From Tolypeutes matacus (taxonomy: Eukaryota; Chordata; Mammalia; Cingulata; Chlamyphoridae), in the NCBI GenBank assembly GCA_026826555.1, contig JAKSZT010053887.1, forward strand, positions 67,816,239-67,880,238: a stretch of DNA of 64,000 bases. Direction: 5' to 3'. The translations under genes and the position numbers were made by a program. Below are positions 1 through 11,589 of the stretch, one piece after another. The notes beneath the pieces were generated by a model. That model ran no database searches. It was not told the DNA's origin and was given only the letters and a program-made list of their open reading frames with translations. How positions within the stretch are numbered: position 1 is the first letter of the stretch; the number at the start of each line of letters is the position of its first letter.

Positions 1-140
1 CTGAAATCCTTGGCAAATAACTCAACTCTATGCCTCAGTTTCTTCTCTGTATAACAGTATAATATAAGGACCCACTTCAAAAGACTGTATTTTGGAATTA
101 ATAGGGATAATATGTATAACAATTTAATGGTGTGTGTGTC
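1..140 (+). repeat. MIR SINE fragment (3' part)
   Basis: The left edge of the window opens inside an old MIR. It shows the order typical of the MIR core and 3' half in sense orientation: a 'cttggcaaataactcaactct' segment, 'gcctcagtttcttctctgta' and a short AT-rich region. It is diverged and cut by the window edge, so its 5' end cannot be seen. MIRs are ancient tRNA-derived SINEs found in all mammals and have no coding capacity. Confidence 0.6.
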
Positions 141-1514
141 CAAAATATACACTGGAAGTATGTTAACTACTATTTGTTTACAATACTTAGCAAAAACCTA
201 CATGAAACTATACCAATTTTTAAACTAAAAGAGGTATGAAAATATGAATATTTTAGATAGAATCTTTTTAATTATGCCTTTTCCACCAAATTAATACAGA
301 AGGTTTTTAGTTTTAAAAATACTTTTTAAAAGCCCTCTATTTCCTAATTTCCTATAAAACCTAGTTATGGTATCTTACTTTGAGTATATTATCATGTGAA
401 AGCATTTATTGTTTACATGATTTTTACAACACAGCCAAATTTAAATGTGCTTTCTGATATTGTGCCAGAAGACAATGAACTTTGTGCTGCTTTTAGAAAA
501 AAACACCTCTCAAATTAATTACTAAAATAAAAGGAAGTAGTAAAAACCCACCTACATTGTTTGGCAAATGCATACTATCTCAGTAGGTGAAATAACTCAT
601 TTTACTGAACAGTGTTCTCCTTGTCAGCCCTTCAATTACTCTGTAGAGGTCAATCAAGGACTCTTCTAAGTAGCAAGTATCATTTGGTTCATGTGACAAA
701 TTTCCAGTTTGCTTATGGGCTTATTTTTTTTTTTAATTTAGGAGATGTTGAAATAAGTGTCTGTGGAGTTAAAAAAAAAAAAAAAGCAGTGTTTATACAA
801 ATAATTATAAATTTCTTCAGTAATCATCCTTGATAATGATTTTGATATGTAAATATTTTCATTTAAAAACCAGTTGAAATCAACTGAGACACTATACAAA
901 GTTTTGAAATGATGAAATTATTTCTGAATCTAACAACTTGGTAGATTTTTTTATCTTTCATAGAATTAAAGTTAAATGTCCCCTTGACAATACAAACATT
1001 CTTTTGATGAATTTGTAGATTGCTAACAAGTGAAAGATAAAAAGAGTTGATGAGTAAGAAACTCATTGTGTTGAATATGTCTTAGTTCAAAATAATTTCT
1101 GTTAGGAGAGAAACTTTTAATAAACCTGAAAAACTTAGCTGGAATCAAAACTCAATTTCTTCTGTCTGTTCTCCACACCACTACTAGTAATATTTTTTTA
1201 AAACATGCATCAGATCATGTCTCTGCTCCAACAGCTTCTATTTCATGCATAATAGAATAGAAAATACTTACCATTCCCTGTAAAATTCAAATCTATCTGT
1301 TCTCTACCTCTCTGATTTCTTGCATACCCCTCTAGCTCTTTCATTCTCTGCTCTGAGTACGTTGGTCTCCTTCCTCATCCTCAAATTTCAAAGCATTCTG
1401 TTGTTTCAGAATCTTTGCACTCATTATTCCCTCTGTAACACTCAGATAGTTACAATACTTGTTTCTTCACTTTATTGTGGTCTCTTATTAAACGTTACCT
1501 CCACAGACACTTTT
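141..1514. other. Non-repetitive AT-rich DNA
   Basis: I see no gene and no recognisable repeat here apart from short homopolymers (T-run near 726, A-run near 772). The small ORFs in this stretch are AT-rich, have no domain and look random. Confidence 0.5.
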
Positions 1515-1609
1515 GTTTTTGAGGTACCAGGTGCCAGGGATTGAACGCCAGACCTCCCACATGGGAGGTGGGCACTCAACAACTTGAGCCACACACATCT
1601 GCTCCCCCC
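1515..1609 (-). repeat. DAS-type SINE, short form, antisense
   Basis: Antisense copy of the short tRNA-Ala-like DAS SINE. The minus strand reads head (GGGGGGAGCAGATGTG), A-box region (TGGCTCAAGTTGTTGAG), then B-box region, then T-run on the plus strand. The flanks 'agacactttt' (left) and 'agaaacttct' (right) look like a decayed TSD. Known: DAS SINEs are described from armadillos and depend on L1 machinery. Inference: lineage assignment of the window. Confidence 0.8.
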
Positions 1610-3054
1610 AGAAACTTCTTTTATGACCACCCTATATAAAATAGCCTTGCAACTTTACTCCTAACCATCTTTGTTTTTCTTCATAGCTATTATCACTGAT
1701 TTGTTAATTGTCTAATTTCACTTAGAACAATGGGTGAATAAACAAAGCAATGCACACAAGTCTGCATTACTTCTGCATTACAGACTTCTGGTTCCCTGAA
1801 GGCAAATTCCTTTACTGGAAATAATTTTTAAGCTCAGCTGCTGGTTCTGTTCCTATTCATTTTGCCAGAATAGTTCCAAAAATTAAAATGTCCTAGAACA
1901 TGGTGACATTTCTGACACAGCTCATCCAAGGGGCATTATGCTTTTACCATAATGTCACCACCATGCACATTAGGCATCATATCATATATTTAAAATTAAT
2001 CAATTAGCATTATTTTAAAGCATCTGATAACTCACCTTGTAGATTATGAATAGGAATATTTTGACAGATCCATCTCATGGGATACAAGATTTGAAATCTC
2101 TATAGGTGCTAACCTAGCCAATACCTGGTAAATCAGATAATAAGATGAAATTTTATCTCATTTGCTACTGAAGCTTCTTACGGGATATACCTCTTCCTGC
2201 ACAGTTACTCAGTTACCACGACCTAGGGTCTTCCTTTCATCTTACCCACACAATGGTCCATAACTACTATCTAGATCACAGGCTTCATGTTAAGGCTTTA
2301 TTTTATTGCACATGCGCATACACACACACACACACACAGAGGCGCTTGAGAATCCTAGGTTTTCCTGAACCTGGAACATTTGGCCCTAAGTTTCCCTGAA
2401 TAACATTCCTTTATGTTCAAAGGTAAAGTTCAGACTTTACCTTTATGATAAGGTAAACATTAACTTACTAATCCCATAGTATCCAGAATTTAAAAGGAGG
2501 TATAATTAGGTTTCCAAAATCTTATCCATGAAAAACATTAACAGAAACCCTCAAACAATGATATTTTCACTTTTGCTAAAAGGTGTTTGGAATTAGATGT
2601 AATATTTAAATAACTGAATGATGCCTTATGAAAAGTGGTAAAATAAATTCAGGGTCTAAAAATGCATACAAATCATGTTCTACAATTCAAAAGTAATAAA
2701 CAAACTGTCTTCCACATGAAATCTATAATAATTTCCCCAGTATTCCTAAGGGAAGTGTGACTTTTAGTAACTATATAAGGTTACTAAATTATAAGCAAAG
2801 TTTGTATTTTTAGTCTTCCTCCCCATCCCTTTTAGGGCCCCTTGAACAGACACTGTCATTGTCCATCCATTTCCACTGAGATCACACTTACAAGTTCTGT
2901 GTGCTTTGCTTCTAATGGCTGGCACCTGCTGTCTTCTACATAGGCTTATCCTCTGATTTCTAGAGCTCCTTACCCTTTAGAAGGAGAGAATTGGAAGTGC
3001 CTAAGAGTTACCACCCTCTCAGATATAAATGACTTACAGTGGAGTGCGTTTCTA
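1610..3054. other. Mostly non-repetitive DNA with a CA microsatellite
   Basis: No gene seen. It holds a (CA)9 tract at 2321-2338 and an 11-bp perfect hairpin at 2419-2444. The rest is unassigned AT-rich sequence. Confidence 0.45.
2321..2338. repeat. (CA)9 microsatellite
   Basis: Nine uninterrupted CA units preceded by CATGCGCATA and followed by GAGG. Short enough to be weakly polymorphic at most. Confidence 0.95.
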
Positions 3055-3490
3055 TCATCATGGGAACACAGGCTCAGGCACAGCATAAATTTCCAGCGAA
3101 TGACTACTTTATTACTTACACAGACAAAAGGCCCACATGAGCAGAGGAAGAGATCCCATCATGGTTGGTCTCCAAGGGAGCCCAATTGCTTGGGTCAGGG
3201 TGAGTGGGTGTCAGCTCTGCACATTCCACTTTACATTGCAGAAGAGAGGCACATGGAATTCTCCCCCAGTGTCTGTGTGTGTGTTCCAATTTCCTCTTCT
3301 TAGAAAGATGCCCTAATCCAATTATAGCCCATCCTAAGCTGATTTAGGTTCATCTTCATTAATCACATCTTCAAAAAACTTATTTCCAAATAAGGTTACA
3401 TAAGCTGGGTCATGGGGTAGGACTTTACCATATCTTTTCCAGGTAAGCGATTCAACCCAAAATACTGACCTAACTACATCTTAGTTCCTG
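3055..3490 (-). mobile_element. Old MaLR LTR of MLT1/MST type, antisense
   Basis: The clearest part, 3300-3475, reads as the reverse complement of a MaLR LTR: the 'gatgccctaatccaattata' and 'cttatttccaaataaggtta' motifs are followed by a 'gattcaacccaaaa' end near 3450-3465. The left half (3055-3300) is assigned only by continuity. Diverged, no internal sequence attached, so an old solo LTR. The 67-aa ORF at 3100-3303 lies inside it and is not a gene. Confidence 0.6.
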
Positions 3491-4089
3491 ATACTTCCTT
3501 AGATTCCCAGGCTTGATTTTCAACACTTTCCTTCTAAGATAATATTGGTATTCACCTTTCATTCTCATTTGGCATAGCAACAAATAACATTATTTCTGGT
3601 ATACCTGAGTCAAGCAGAACTCAGGTTGAGTTGTCATATAGTCAGAGGAGGAGTATCATAAAACATGTATACGTATATTCTTCTTACAATATAAGGAGAT
3701 AGATACTACTTTCACTGTTGGAGCTTCTGAATTATTTGTGTTACTGTCCTTTTACTATATTTACTAGTGAACTCTTTTTAATGGAGACCCATAAGAGAAA
3801 CATAAACTGCTCTTTATGTGCTAAACTTTGTGTTACATATTTTTAAATGATTTTTGTTTTCGTGTTTTTTAAATTCACTTAGAGAAAGACAACAATCTGC
3901 TGATTATGTGGATAAATTTTAAATGAGGGCCACATAACAGGAGAAACTGATGTAAAATGTAAAGGTGAGTACAGATAATCGGATGTAAGTTCATGAACAA
4001 TGATAAATCTGTAACTTGCTCTTTGAAAACATATCATATTTTCTTATTCATCTGCACCAATAGTCTCAGGTCTGTTAATATAGGATTTC

Positions 4090-4242
4090 CTTTTTTTTTT
4101 AAAAAAAAGATTTTATTTATTTATTCATTTATCCCCCCCTTGCTGCTTGTGCTCGCTGGGTCAGCTAACCACGCCGTGACCAAACCCGGGACCTCCCATA
4201 TGGTAAACGGGAGCCCTACTGATTGAGCCACACCCGCTTCCC
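4090..4242 (-). repeat. DAS-SINE, long (DAS-III-like) form, antisense
   Basis: Antisense copy of the long DAS form: T-run, AAAGATTTTATTTATTTATT tail, 'ccccccttgctgcttgtgct', 'gggtcagctaaccacgccgt', and the head ending 'cacccgcttccc'. It is shortened in the middle: the usual segment between 'cacgccgtg' and 'acccgggacctccc' is lost, making it about 30 bp shorter than its siblings. Perfect 15-bp TSD ttaatataggatttc at 4075-4089 and 4243-4257. Confidence 0.95.
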
Positions 4243-4257
4243 TTAATATAGGATTTC

Positions 4258-4929
4258 TAAGCAACCTTCATAAGGACCTGGAAATTTAAAAGGTAAATTG
4301 TGATATTTTCATGTTATGATTTACCTCTAGATAAATATGAAATAACTCTAATGATGGCCCATTGGGGAATAGTTTACTTCACAACTGTAAAAATGTTAGG
4401 TTAAGGTGATAGCAATGATGTGTTGAATTATTTAAAAATATGATTTAATTTTTTTCTTCAATTTTTCCATGCCCATTCCCTAAAAGAGAAAGAAGCACTG
4501 ATATCCATATGTTTTAGGGTTTGTCCATCATGTGACATGCATTGGTCAATAGAAATGGTGCTTTAAGAAGCATTATGACTTTATACCAGACCCTTTCTTT
4601 TCTCCTCAGCAAGAGAATAACTATGTTACATATAGGATATGCTTCTTCAACCTAGGAGCCAGAATAAGAAAACAGGTGGAGCAGGGCCACAGTCTATAGA
4701 GTCTGGCTATAGTGGAACAGCCTATGATAATACAATCTAAAAATAAAACTGCATTTTTGTGAGCCAATATGATTTGGAGACTGTTTCTTATCAGAGCAAA
4801 GCTGTGTGTTTGTATTTCCTCTATCAAAAGAAATTCAAATATACTTGGATATTGCAAGAAATTTCAGACTGACACTAAACTGTCAAATATTTAGAAAACT
4901 AGTTGTGATTTTCTTAGTTTTGCACATGA
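4258..4929. other. Non-repetitive DNA
   Basis: No gene or named repeat recognised. A 78-aa minus-strand ORF (4621-4857) has no recognisable domain and I treat it as chance. Confidence 0.45.
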
Positions 4930-7085
4930 AATAAATTTAAATTGGATAATTTATCTTGTTATTTAATTGTATATAATCTTTATATATTCTGAATACATGT
5001 TCTTTGTCAGACTATACCATGCATATATTTTCATCTTGTTAGTGAGCTGGTTTTTCAGTTTCTAAGGCAGTCTTTAGAAAAGCAAAAGTTCATGTTTTGT
5101 TATAATCCAATTTATCTTTTTTTCTTCTTGTTTGGATTAAATCTTTGATCTCATTTAATCAGAAATCCTTTGTTAACCCAAAATTATAAAGATTTTTCTC
5201 TATCCTTTATTCTAGATATTTTGCAATGTTAGGTTTTATCTGTAGGTCTATGATCTAACTTAATATAGGTGTAGGTTCATTTTCTTTGAATGTGAATATC
5301 AAATTGGTCCATTATTAATTTTGAAGATGCTACTTCAACATTAATTTACCTTGATATTTTAGTAAAAAATTAATTAGCCATATATATATATGGTTTATTT
5401 GGGGCTCTCTGCTCTGTCCTAATGATATATTTTTTCTATCTTGGAGTCAATACTACACTACTTTAATTATGTTAACTACATAAGTCTCAAAGGCAGATAG
5501 TATTAATCTTCCAGGTGAATTATACTTTTTCAAAGTTATTTTGGCTATATTAATTCTTTTGTATTTTCATATACATTTTAGAATTGTCTTGAAAATTTCT
5601 ACCAAATATGCTTGTTGGGATTCTTTTAAGGATTGCATTGAAACTACTGATTAATTTGAAGACATTTGCTATCATAACACTATCAATTCTTCCTACATAT
5701 TAACGTGGTCTATTTATTCATTTATTTAGGTCTTCTTTAATATATTTCACCGACATTTTGTGTTTTTTCCATGTATCATACATACACATCTTTTGACAAA
5801 TGTAACTGTAATTGTACTATAATTTGTTTGTAGTGTTTTTATTGTAAGTAATATTTAATTTCATTTTTTGCTTGTATATTGAAATACTGTCGATTTCTGT
5901 CTGCTGATTTTATCTTCTGCAAACTTGCTGAACCAAACTTATTAATTGTTTTCATCAGGATTCTGTAGAATAGTGACCATACCCACTACAAATTTGTGGC
6001 TATTTCATTTTATTTTGCTCTTATCTCCTTTCTTCTAATTACTTTGGGTTATTTCTTTTCTTTTTCATGTTTTTTTAGGAGATCTATGAGGCCATTGCTT
6101 TGATGTGTTCCTTCTCTTAATATTGTATTTTTTGTTATAAATTTTTCTTCTTACATAGCATCCCACAAAGTTTGATATTTTGCTTTTTCAATTTCACTCA
6201 GTTCCAAATATGATCTAATTTCCCTTTTAATTTTTTTCATTAATCCATACTTGGAAATGAGATAGATTACAAATGGTTGTGGATATTTCAGATAGTCATA
6301 TAATTTGATTTTTTTTCATATTTACATTAAAATTTGTTTAATGACATAATATATGGTTTATATGAGTAACTATTATGTGTGCACTTGTAACAAAAATGTG
6401 TATTCTTCTGTTGTTCAGTAGATTGTTTATACAAATGTAAATTAGTTCACATTGATATAATTGTCAGTCTTTATTGATTTTCTGTATTCTTTTGTGTTAA
6501 TTATTGAAAGTGAGGAGTTGAAATCTCACACTAAAATTGTAAATTTATCTTTTTCTCCATGCATTTCTATCAATTTACCATCCTGTATTTTGAATTTCTG
6601 TTACTAAGTGAATAGTCATTAAAATAGTTGGATCCTCTTGATAATTGATCCCATTATCATTTTGAAATAAACTTATCTCCTGCAATGGTCTTTGCTCTAA
6701 TATATACTTCATCTGATAATAACCAATTTGACCTTCTAAAATCAAGATTTGCATGGTGTTTATTTTCCATCATTTTTATTTTAATCTATTTGTATCTTTT
6801 TACTTAAAGGGGTTTCTTACTGGAAGAAAATATTTGAGTTTCTTATTTTTAACCAATAATAAAATGCCTGCCTTAAAATTGGCATATTTATTTCAACCAT
6901 ATTTAGCATGAATATTCAGGTTAGTTTTAAATATACCAGCTTGTTATTTTTTTTAATTAGTTCCATAGGATTTGATTTAACTCTACCATCTATATTTTTT
7001 CCCACTATTTTATCACCCCTGGTTTATTGTCTTATTCCAAATGTAGCAAGAGTTTATGTCCTTCTTTGGGAATTTTCAGACTTTA
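4930..7085 (-). mobile_element. Old LINE-1 (ORF2 and 3' part), antisense
   Basis: Reads as the reverse complement of an old L1. Recognisable antisense ORF2 landmarks are 'tttggctatattaattcttt' near 5540, 'aggattgcattgaaact' near 5628, 'cactatcaattcttcctaca' near 5679 and 'tctgcaaacttgctgaacc' near 5917. Stops in all frames; no intact ORF2. Continuation beyond 7085 into a T-rich stretch is uncertain. Confidence 0.75.
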
Positions 7086-7924
7086 AATAATTTCTTTTTT
7101 TTCTTTCTTTTTTTTTCTATTAAGATTTTTCTTTTACTATGACATGAAGATATATCTTTATTGTATATTTTCCAAAGTACTTTTTCCCAAAGTGCCATTT
7201 TTCCCAATGTAATATAAGGTGCTGGATATGGTTCTGTCCCACCTTCTATTTTTGAAATCAATATAATACTAATGACTTTAATGGTTATACACTCTTATCT
7301 AATAAAGAACATTTACAAATACCAGAAACCCAGTTTTGAAACATATGCATTTCTTTTGAACTGAATCAGAATTTTGTGGGTTTAAAAAAAAGCAGCAGTT
7401 TGAACTCATGACTGGCTGGTGTGAAATACATTTCTGCTCCAGGAAGGGAAAGAAAGGGGAATGAATGCTGCATTTATCTGCTGGCCCCAAAAGTGCTCAG
7501 TTCACGAAGGGATGTATAGCAAAAGCAAACATGCAATGGTTGTTTTAAAAATTTTACTGCAATATAACAATGAAGTAAACGGTAATTAGACATCTATCAA
7601 TTTTTTTCTGAAAACAAACAAAAAAAATGTAAACAGGAAAATAACTCTGCCTATACTTATACAGCTTCTCAAATCATGTTAGAAGGGTTTCATCACATTC
7701 AATGATCAAGAATTTTAAAATAGCGGTAATTATTTTCATTTTAAGAAAAGATACCACTTCTCCCCACCCCCCATCCCCCTAGTATTTAACATGAAAGAAT
7801 GGGCTTCCTTATTATTTGAAGCAGCAACAACCATCACTAATTTGATGTTTGTTTACAGTTGCTCCAAAAATTGTACCAATTTCACAAAGCCATTATCCAG
7901 TGTTGCCATAAAACAGAGACTGTA
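7086..7924. other. Unassigned AT-rich DNA
   Basis: Starts with a pyrimidine-rich run (7092-7130) and includes a C-rich patch (7760-7785). Two short minus-strand ORFs (7076-7261, 7299-7490) have no recognisable product. No repeat assigned with confidence. Confidence 0.4.
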
Positions 7925-9022
7925 GACGTATAAAAAACAACTTATTAAAGTATATCATTCACACATGAATATACACAAACAATAAGTGAATAGTAAAAGT
8001 TGTGAACTTACAAAACAAACATGTGTAACATCATACAGGGCTCCCATACATCACCCCAACACAAATATGTTGCATTGTCTTGAAACATTTGTAACAAATT
8101 ATGAAAGAGCATTGTCAAAGTATTACTATTAACTATAGTCTGTATTTTACATTTGGTGTATTTTCCCCCCAACCCACCCTGTTATTTTTTTTTTAGTCAT
8201 AAACAATACAATTTATTTAAAGTGTGTAATCAATGGCATTTGGTGTAATCACCGAGATGTGCATTCATCACTTTGATCAATATTAGAGCATTTTCATTAC
8301 CTAAGAAAAATAAATAACAAAAAGACAAACCACTATGATACCTATGTGTTAGTGCTACTAATTACAAATCCTGTGAAGTGCTTTCACCATTTCTATTCAA
8401 TTCCAAACGTTTACAAACAACTTTTTATCCATTCTGCAGAGATTAAACCTGAGCTTTCCATTCTCTAACCACATTCTTTTCTCTGGTTATTTATATTCTC
8501 ACTAAAATCCATGAATTTGCTCATTATATTTAGTTCATAAGAGTGAAATCATACAATATTCGTCCTTTTGTGCCTGACTTGCTTCACTCAACATAATGTC
8601 CTCCACGTTCATCCACGTTGTCATATGCTTCACACTTCATTTCTTCTTGCAGCTGAATAATATTCCATCAGGTGAATATACTACAGTTTGTCCATTCATT
8701 AGTTGGTGGACACCGGGATTGTTTCCATCTTTTGGCAATTGTGAATAATGTCACCATGAACATTGGTAAGCAGATATCTGTTCATAGTCACTGCTCTCAA
8801 TTCTTCTGGGTTTGTACCTAGTAGTAGTATTGCCTAGTCACATGGAAAGTCTATATCTAACTTCCTTTGGAACTTCCAAACAGACTACCACAGTGGCTCT
8901 ACCATTTTACATTTCTACCAGCAGTAAAAAAATGTACCTCCCTTTCTACATCCTCTCCAACACGTGTAGTTTTTTGTTTTGTTAATAGTGGCCGTTATAG
9001 TAGGTGTGAAATGATTGGTACA
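7925..9022 (-). mobile_element. Younger LINE-1 3' end, antisense
   Basis: The 7940-8165 part is the reverse complement of the 3' UTR of the plus-strand L1 at 28899-32792 (shared 'tgtttatgtatgttcatgt'-like and 'acaaatgtctcatgacaat'-like motifs). The 8600-9020 part is antisense L1 3' ORF2 sequence, with 'tagttggtggacaccgggat', 'tgtgaataatg' and 'agacta-ccacagtggct' landmarks. So a 5'-truncated L1 insertion. No clean TSD found. Confidence 0.75.
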
Positions 9023-9328
9023 TATTAATAATCATACAATTCATCCAAAGTGTATGATCAGTAGCATTTGGTATAATCTCTTAGTTGTGCATTGTTCACT
9101 TCAATCATTATTGAAACATTTTAATTAATTCAATAACTATAGTAATAAACAAAAAACAGACAAACCAACAAGGAAGAAAATTCCTCACTTCTCAATCTCT
9201 GTTTCCCCTGCTATACATAGCTGCTATTTCTGGCTATTCTTGCACAATTATTTATATGTTTGTTAAGCAGTTTTATTGAAATGTATTCACATACTATATG
9301 ATCTACCCAAAGTGTAAAATCAAAGGCT
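9023..9328 (-). mobile_element. Second LINE-1 3'-end fragment, antisense
   Basis: Resembles 8200-8500 of the neighbouring L1: 'caattcatccaaagtgta' and 'catttggtataatc' parallel 'caatttatttaaagtgtg' and 'catttggtgtaatc' at 8208-8250. It repeats the same L1 3' region and is not a continuation of that copy. The last part, 9260-9328, again starts an L1-type 'gttttattgaaatgtattca' motif, so this block may be composite. Confidence 0.6.
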
Positions 9329-9980
9329 TTTTTTTTTTTTTTAACTGTTTAAAAGTCCTTTATTGTAAAATTGTAAAATAAATAGAAAACTAGATTGGAA
9401 GAAATTATAAGTTATAAACAAGAGTACAAGGCCAGGTTAGATATAATATAATCAATGATAAAACATAGATAGCATAGCAACAAACATTTATAAATGTAAA
9501 TAATAATTCAAGTATAATAGAAATTAATTGTAGCCCAATTCTCATTTTTATATTATAGCTCTAACTATTGAACATAATAATCTCTAAGAATGAAATAAAT
9601 TATTGGTTTAGTTATTTAATTTCCATTAGGCCATAATTCTTTCTAGATAATCAAATTCCTATTTGGGAATTCTTCACATATTATTGGAATGAATTACAGC
9701 AGATAACAATTTGCCAACTCATAGTTTTATGAGGCAGAAAAACTCAAAATCTTGTTCAACTGTAGTCATGCTGAATCATTATTCATCCAGATATATTATT
9801 TTAATTAAAGAGTGTGAATTAGAAAGGGTTAAAGAAAAATGAAGTTTCCAAAAATATATCTCTTCTCCAGCCCTCCTCAATTAAAAGCAAGTGTTTATTT
9901 TGGATGAAAACAATTTCAGAATACTGATCACAGGAATAATTTACCAGTTACACTGAGTAATTATTGTTCATGTACTACAA
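9329..9980 (-). pseudogene. Probable retrocopy of an mRNA 3' end
   Basis: A T-run at 9330-9344 is followed within about 20 bp by TTTATT (AATAAA on the minus strand), the layout of a reverse-transcribed polyadenylated 3' end inserted in minus orientation. The body to about 9980 is AT-rich, matches none of the repeats in this window, has no ORF, and holds a further AATAAA-like site (minus strand, near 9898). Source gene not recognised. I could not find a TSD, so it could also be part of an unknown L1 3' end. Confidence 0.4.
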
Positions 9981-9982
9981 TG

Positions 9983-10222
9983 TTATTTACATTTATCTAG
10001 TCTACTCCAGCCTTTTTTGGTTACTATTAGCATGAAATACCTTTTCCAACCTTTCACTTTTAACCCGGTTGTGTCCTTACATCTAAGATGGGCCTCTTGT
10101 AGACAACATATAGACAGCTCATATTTTTTTATCCATTCTATCAGTCTATGTCTTTTGATTGGGGAGTTCAATCCATTAACACTCAGTGCTATTACTGTAA
10201 AGGTATTATTTACTTCATTCAT
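9983..10222 (-). pseudogene. L1 ORF2 endonuclease N-terminal remnant
   Basis: 79 codons matching the first segment of the L1 ORF2p apurinic/apyrimidinic-like endonuclease. It carries the N-G-L-N-S-P-I-K-R-H-R-L start and the Q-E-A-H-L segment, where the conserved catalytic glutamate of the QE(T)H motif is still present. It shifts frame near the end and stops. No reverse transcriptase follows, so it cannot be active. Confidence 0.85.
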
Positions 10223-10276
10223 TTTGTCTTTTGGCTTTCTATTGTCATATTGTTCTGCTGCCTGTCTTCTTATCCT

Positions 10277-10480
10277 TTAGTTTACCCTTTCTGAACCCCC
10301 TTGCATCTCTTGCAAATCTGGTATTTTGGTAACATATTTTATTAGTTTTTGTTTGTCTGTGAAGACTTTGAGCTCACCCTCATTTTTGATGTAGAGCTTT
10401 GCATAATACAGAATTCTTGGCTGGCAGTTTTTCTCTTTCAGTACCTTAAATACATCATACCACTTTCTTCTCTCCTCCAT
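10277..10480 (-). pseudogene. L1 ORF1 C-terminal domain remnant
   Basis: 67 codons matching the L1 ORF1p C-terminal domain: R-K-W-Y-D-V-F-K-V-L-K-E-K-N-C-Q-P-R-I-L-Y, then N-E-G-E-L-K-V-F-T-D-K-Q-K-L. ORF1p is the trimeric nucleic-acid chaperone of L1. This piece is separated from the upstream ORF1 part by a 1-kb retrocopy insertion. It ends about 55 bp before the ORF2 remnant, the usual short L1 inter-ORF gap. Confidence 0.85.
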
Positions 10481-10573
10481 GGTTTCTGATGAGAGGCTGG
10501 CACTTAATCTTATAGAGTTTCCCTTGTATGTGGTGCTTTCCTTTTCTCTTGCTGCTGTTAGAATCTTCTCTTT

Positions 10574-11589
10574 TTTTTTTTTAAATGTTGAAAATGGGAA
10601 TTTATTTCACCAGAGAAATTTCACATTTCACTGAAATAAATCAGTCTTTAAAAAAAAATAAAACAATTCTTGTTCTATGAGCAATGGGAAGAGAAAAAAA
10701 AAGATATGTAGTGAAGCAGATATGCATGCTTACAAAAACCAAATTAACACATACATGCAGATAAACTACTGAGGGAATACATGAGAGGAAGTTTCTTCTT
10801 AAAAAAAGAGAAGAGAAGACAGTTCCTGTGAATATCAGAGCTTCCCTAGTGCATCAAAGTTGTATTCAAAGCTCATTAACAATCAACAAGGACTGTGTAG
10901 ACAAAAAAAAAAAAAAAAAAATCAGGTGACATTATCAGAGTCAATGTCCATTCAAGATCAATTAGTGGAATGATTGAAAACAGGATGATGGTAATACCAA
11001 AGAATGAATCTTAGGTCATACATAAGTGAGGTGCATAGCAATAGCTATTAGCCAATGCTAGAATGGCTGAAAAAACTACCTTTTTCCTTCCTACTTGTCC
11101 ATTACTAAAAAGCCATCACAAAGGGAAGCGGCTGTGGCTCAATCAGTAGGGCTCCCGTTTACCATATGGGAGGACCCGGGTTCGGTTCCCGGGGCCTCCT
11201 GGTGAAGGCAAGCCCGCCCGCACGGCGTGGTTAGCTGACCCAGCGAGCACAAGCAGCAAGGGGGGGATAAATGAATAAATAAATAAAATCTTTAAAAAAA
11301 AAAAAGCCATCACAAAGCAGATGCTGTCTTGTAATGGGCAACACTGGTCACTGCCTTGGTTACTTCAGAGGTACCAGGAAGGTATCCCAAAACATTTCCC
11401 TCAATTCCAGCTCAGAGCTGAGGTAAGCCTTGCTCCTTAAGTTCCACAACTTCCATCAGTCCTAGTGGGAAGTACGTCATTCATACCTTAGAGTAAATGA
11501 CCTTCTGAGCACTGGTGATAACAGGTGGATTATACCACTATAATTACATAAGGGAAGGAAAAGACAAGAAGGCAGACCCAAAGATAAGC
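10574..11589 (-). pseudogene. Retrocopy of an unidentified mRNA 3' region, inserted in L1 ORF1
   Basis: A roughly 0.8-kb insert (plus a nested SINE) is flanked by a perfect 16-bp TSD ttagaatcttctcttt at 10558-10573 and 11590-11605. It has a T-run at the left end and, on the minus strand, an AATAAA 20-30 nt before that tail. These are the hallmarks of L1-mediated retroposition of a polyadenylated mRNA. No coding part is recognised, so it is probably 5'-truncated inside a 3' UTR. A 17-nt internal A-run lies at about 10904-10920. A DAS SINE sits inside at 11123-11304. Confidence 0.7.
11123..11304 (+). repeat. DAS-SINE, long (DAS-III-like), full-length, sense
   Basis: A full-length and little-decayed copy. 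Head GGGAAGCGGCTGTGGCTCAA, A-box-like TGGCTCAATCAGTAGG, B-box-like GGGTTCGGTTCCC, then GTTAGCTGACCCAGCGAGCA, G-run, AAATAAATAAATAAAATC and A-tail. TSD aaaaagccatcacaaag at 11107-11123 and 11301-11317 (the ends overlap the head and tail). The best reference copy of the long form in this window. Confidence 0.97.

Noticed and set aside
11123..11200. Possible tRNA gene (A and B box visible)
   Set aside because: The boxes belong to the tRNA-derived head of a DAS SINE; no cloverleaf with a proper anticodon arm, and the SINE tail and TSD are present.
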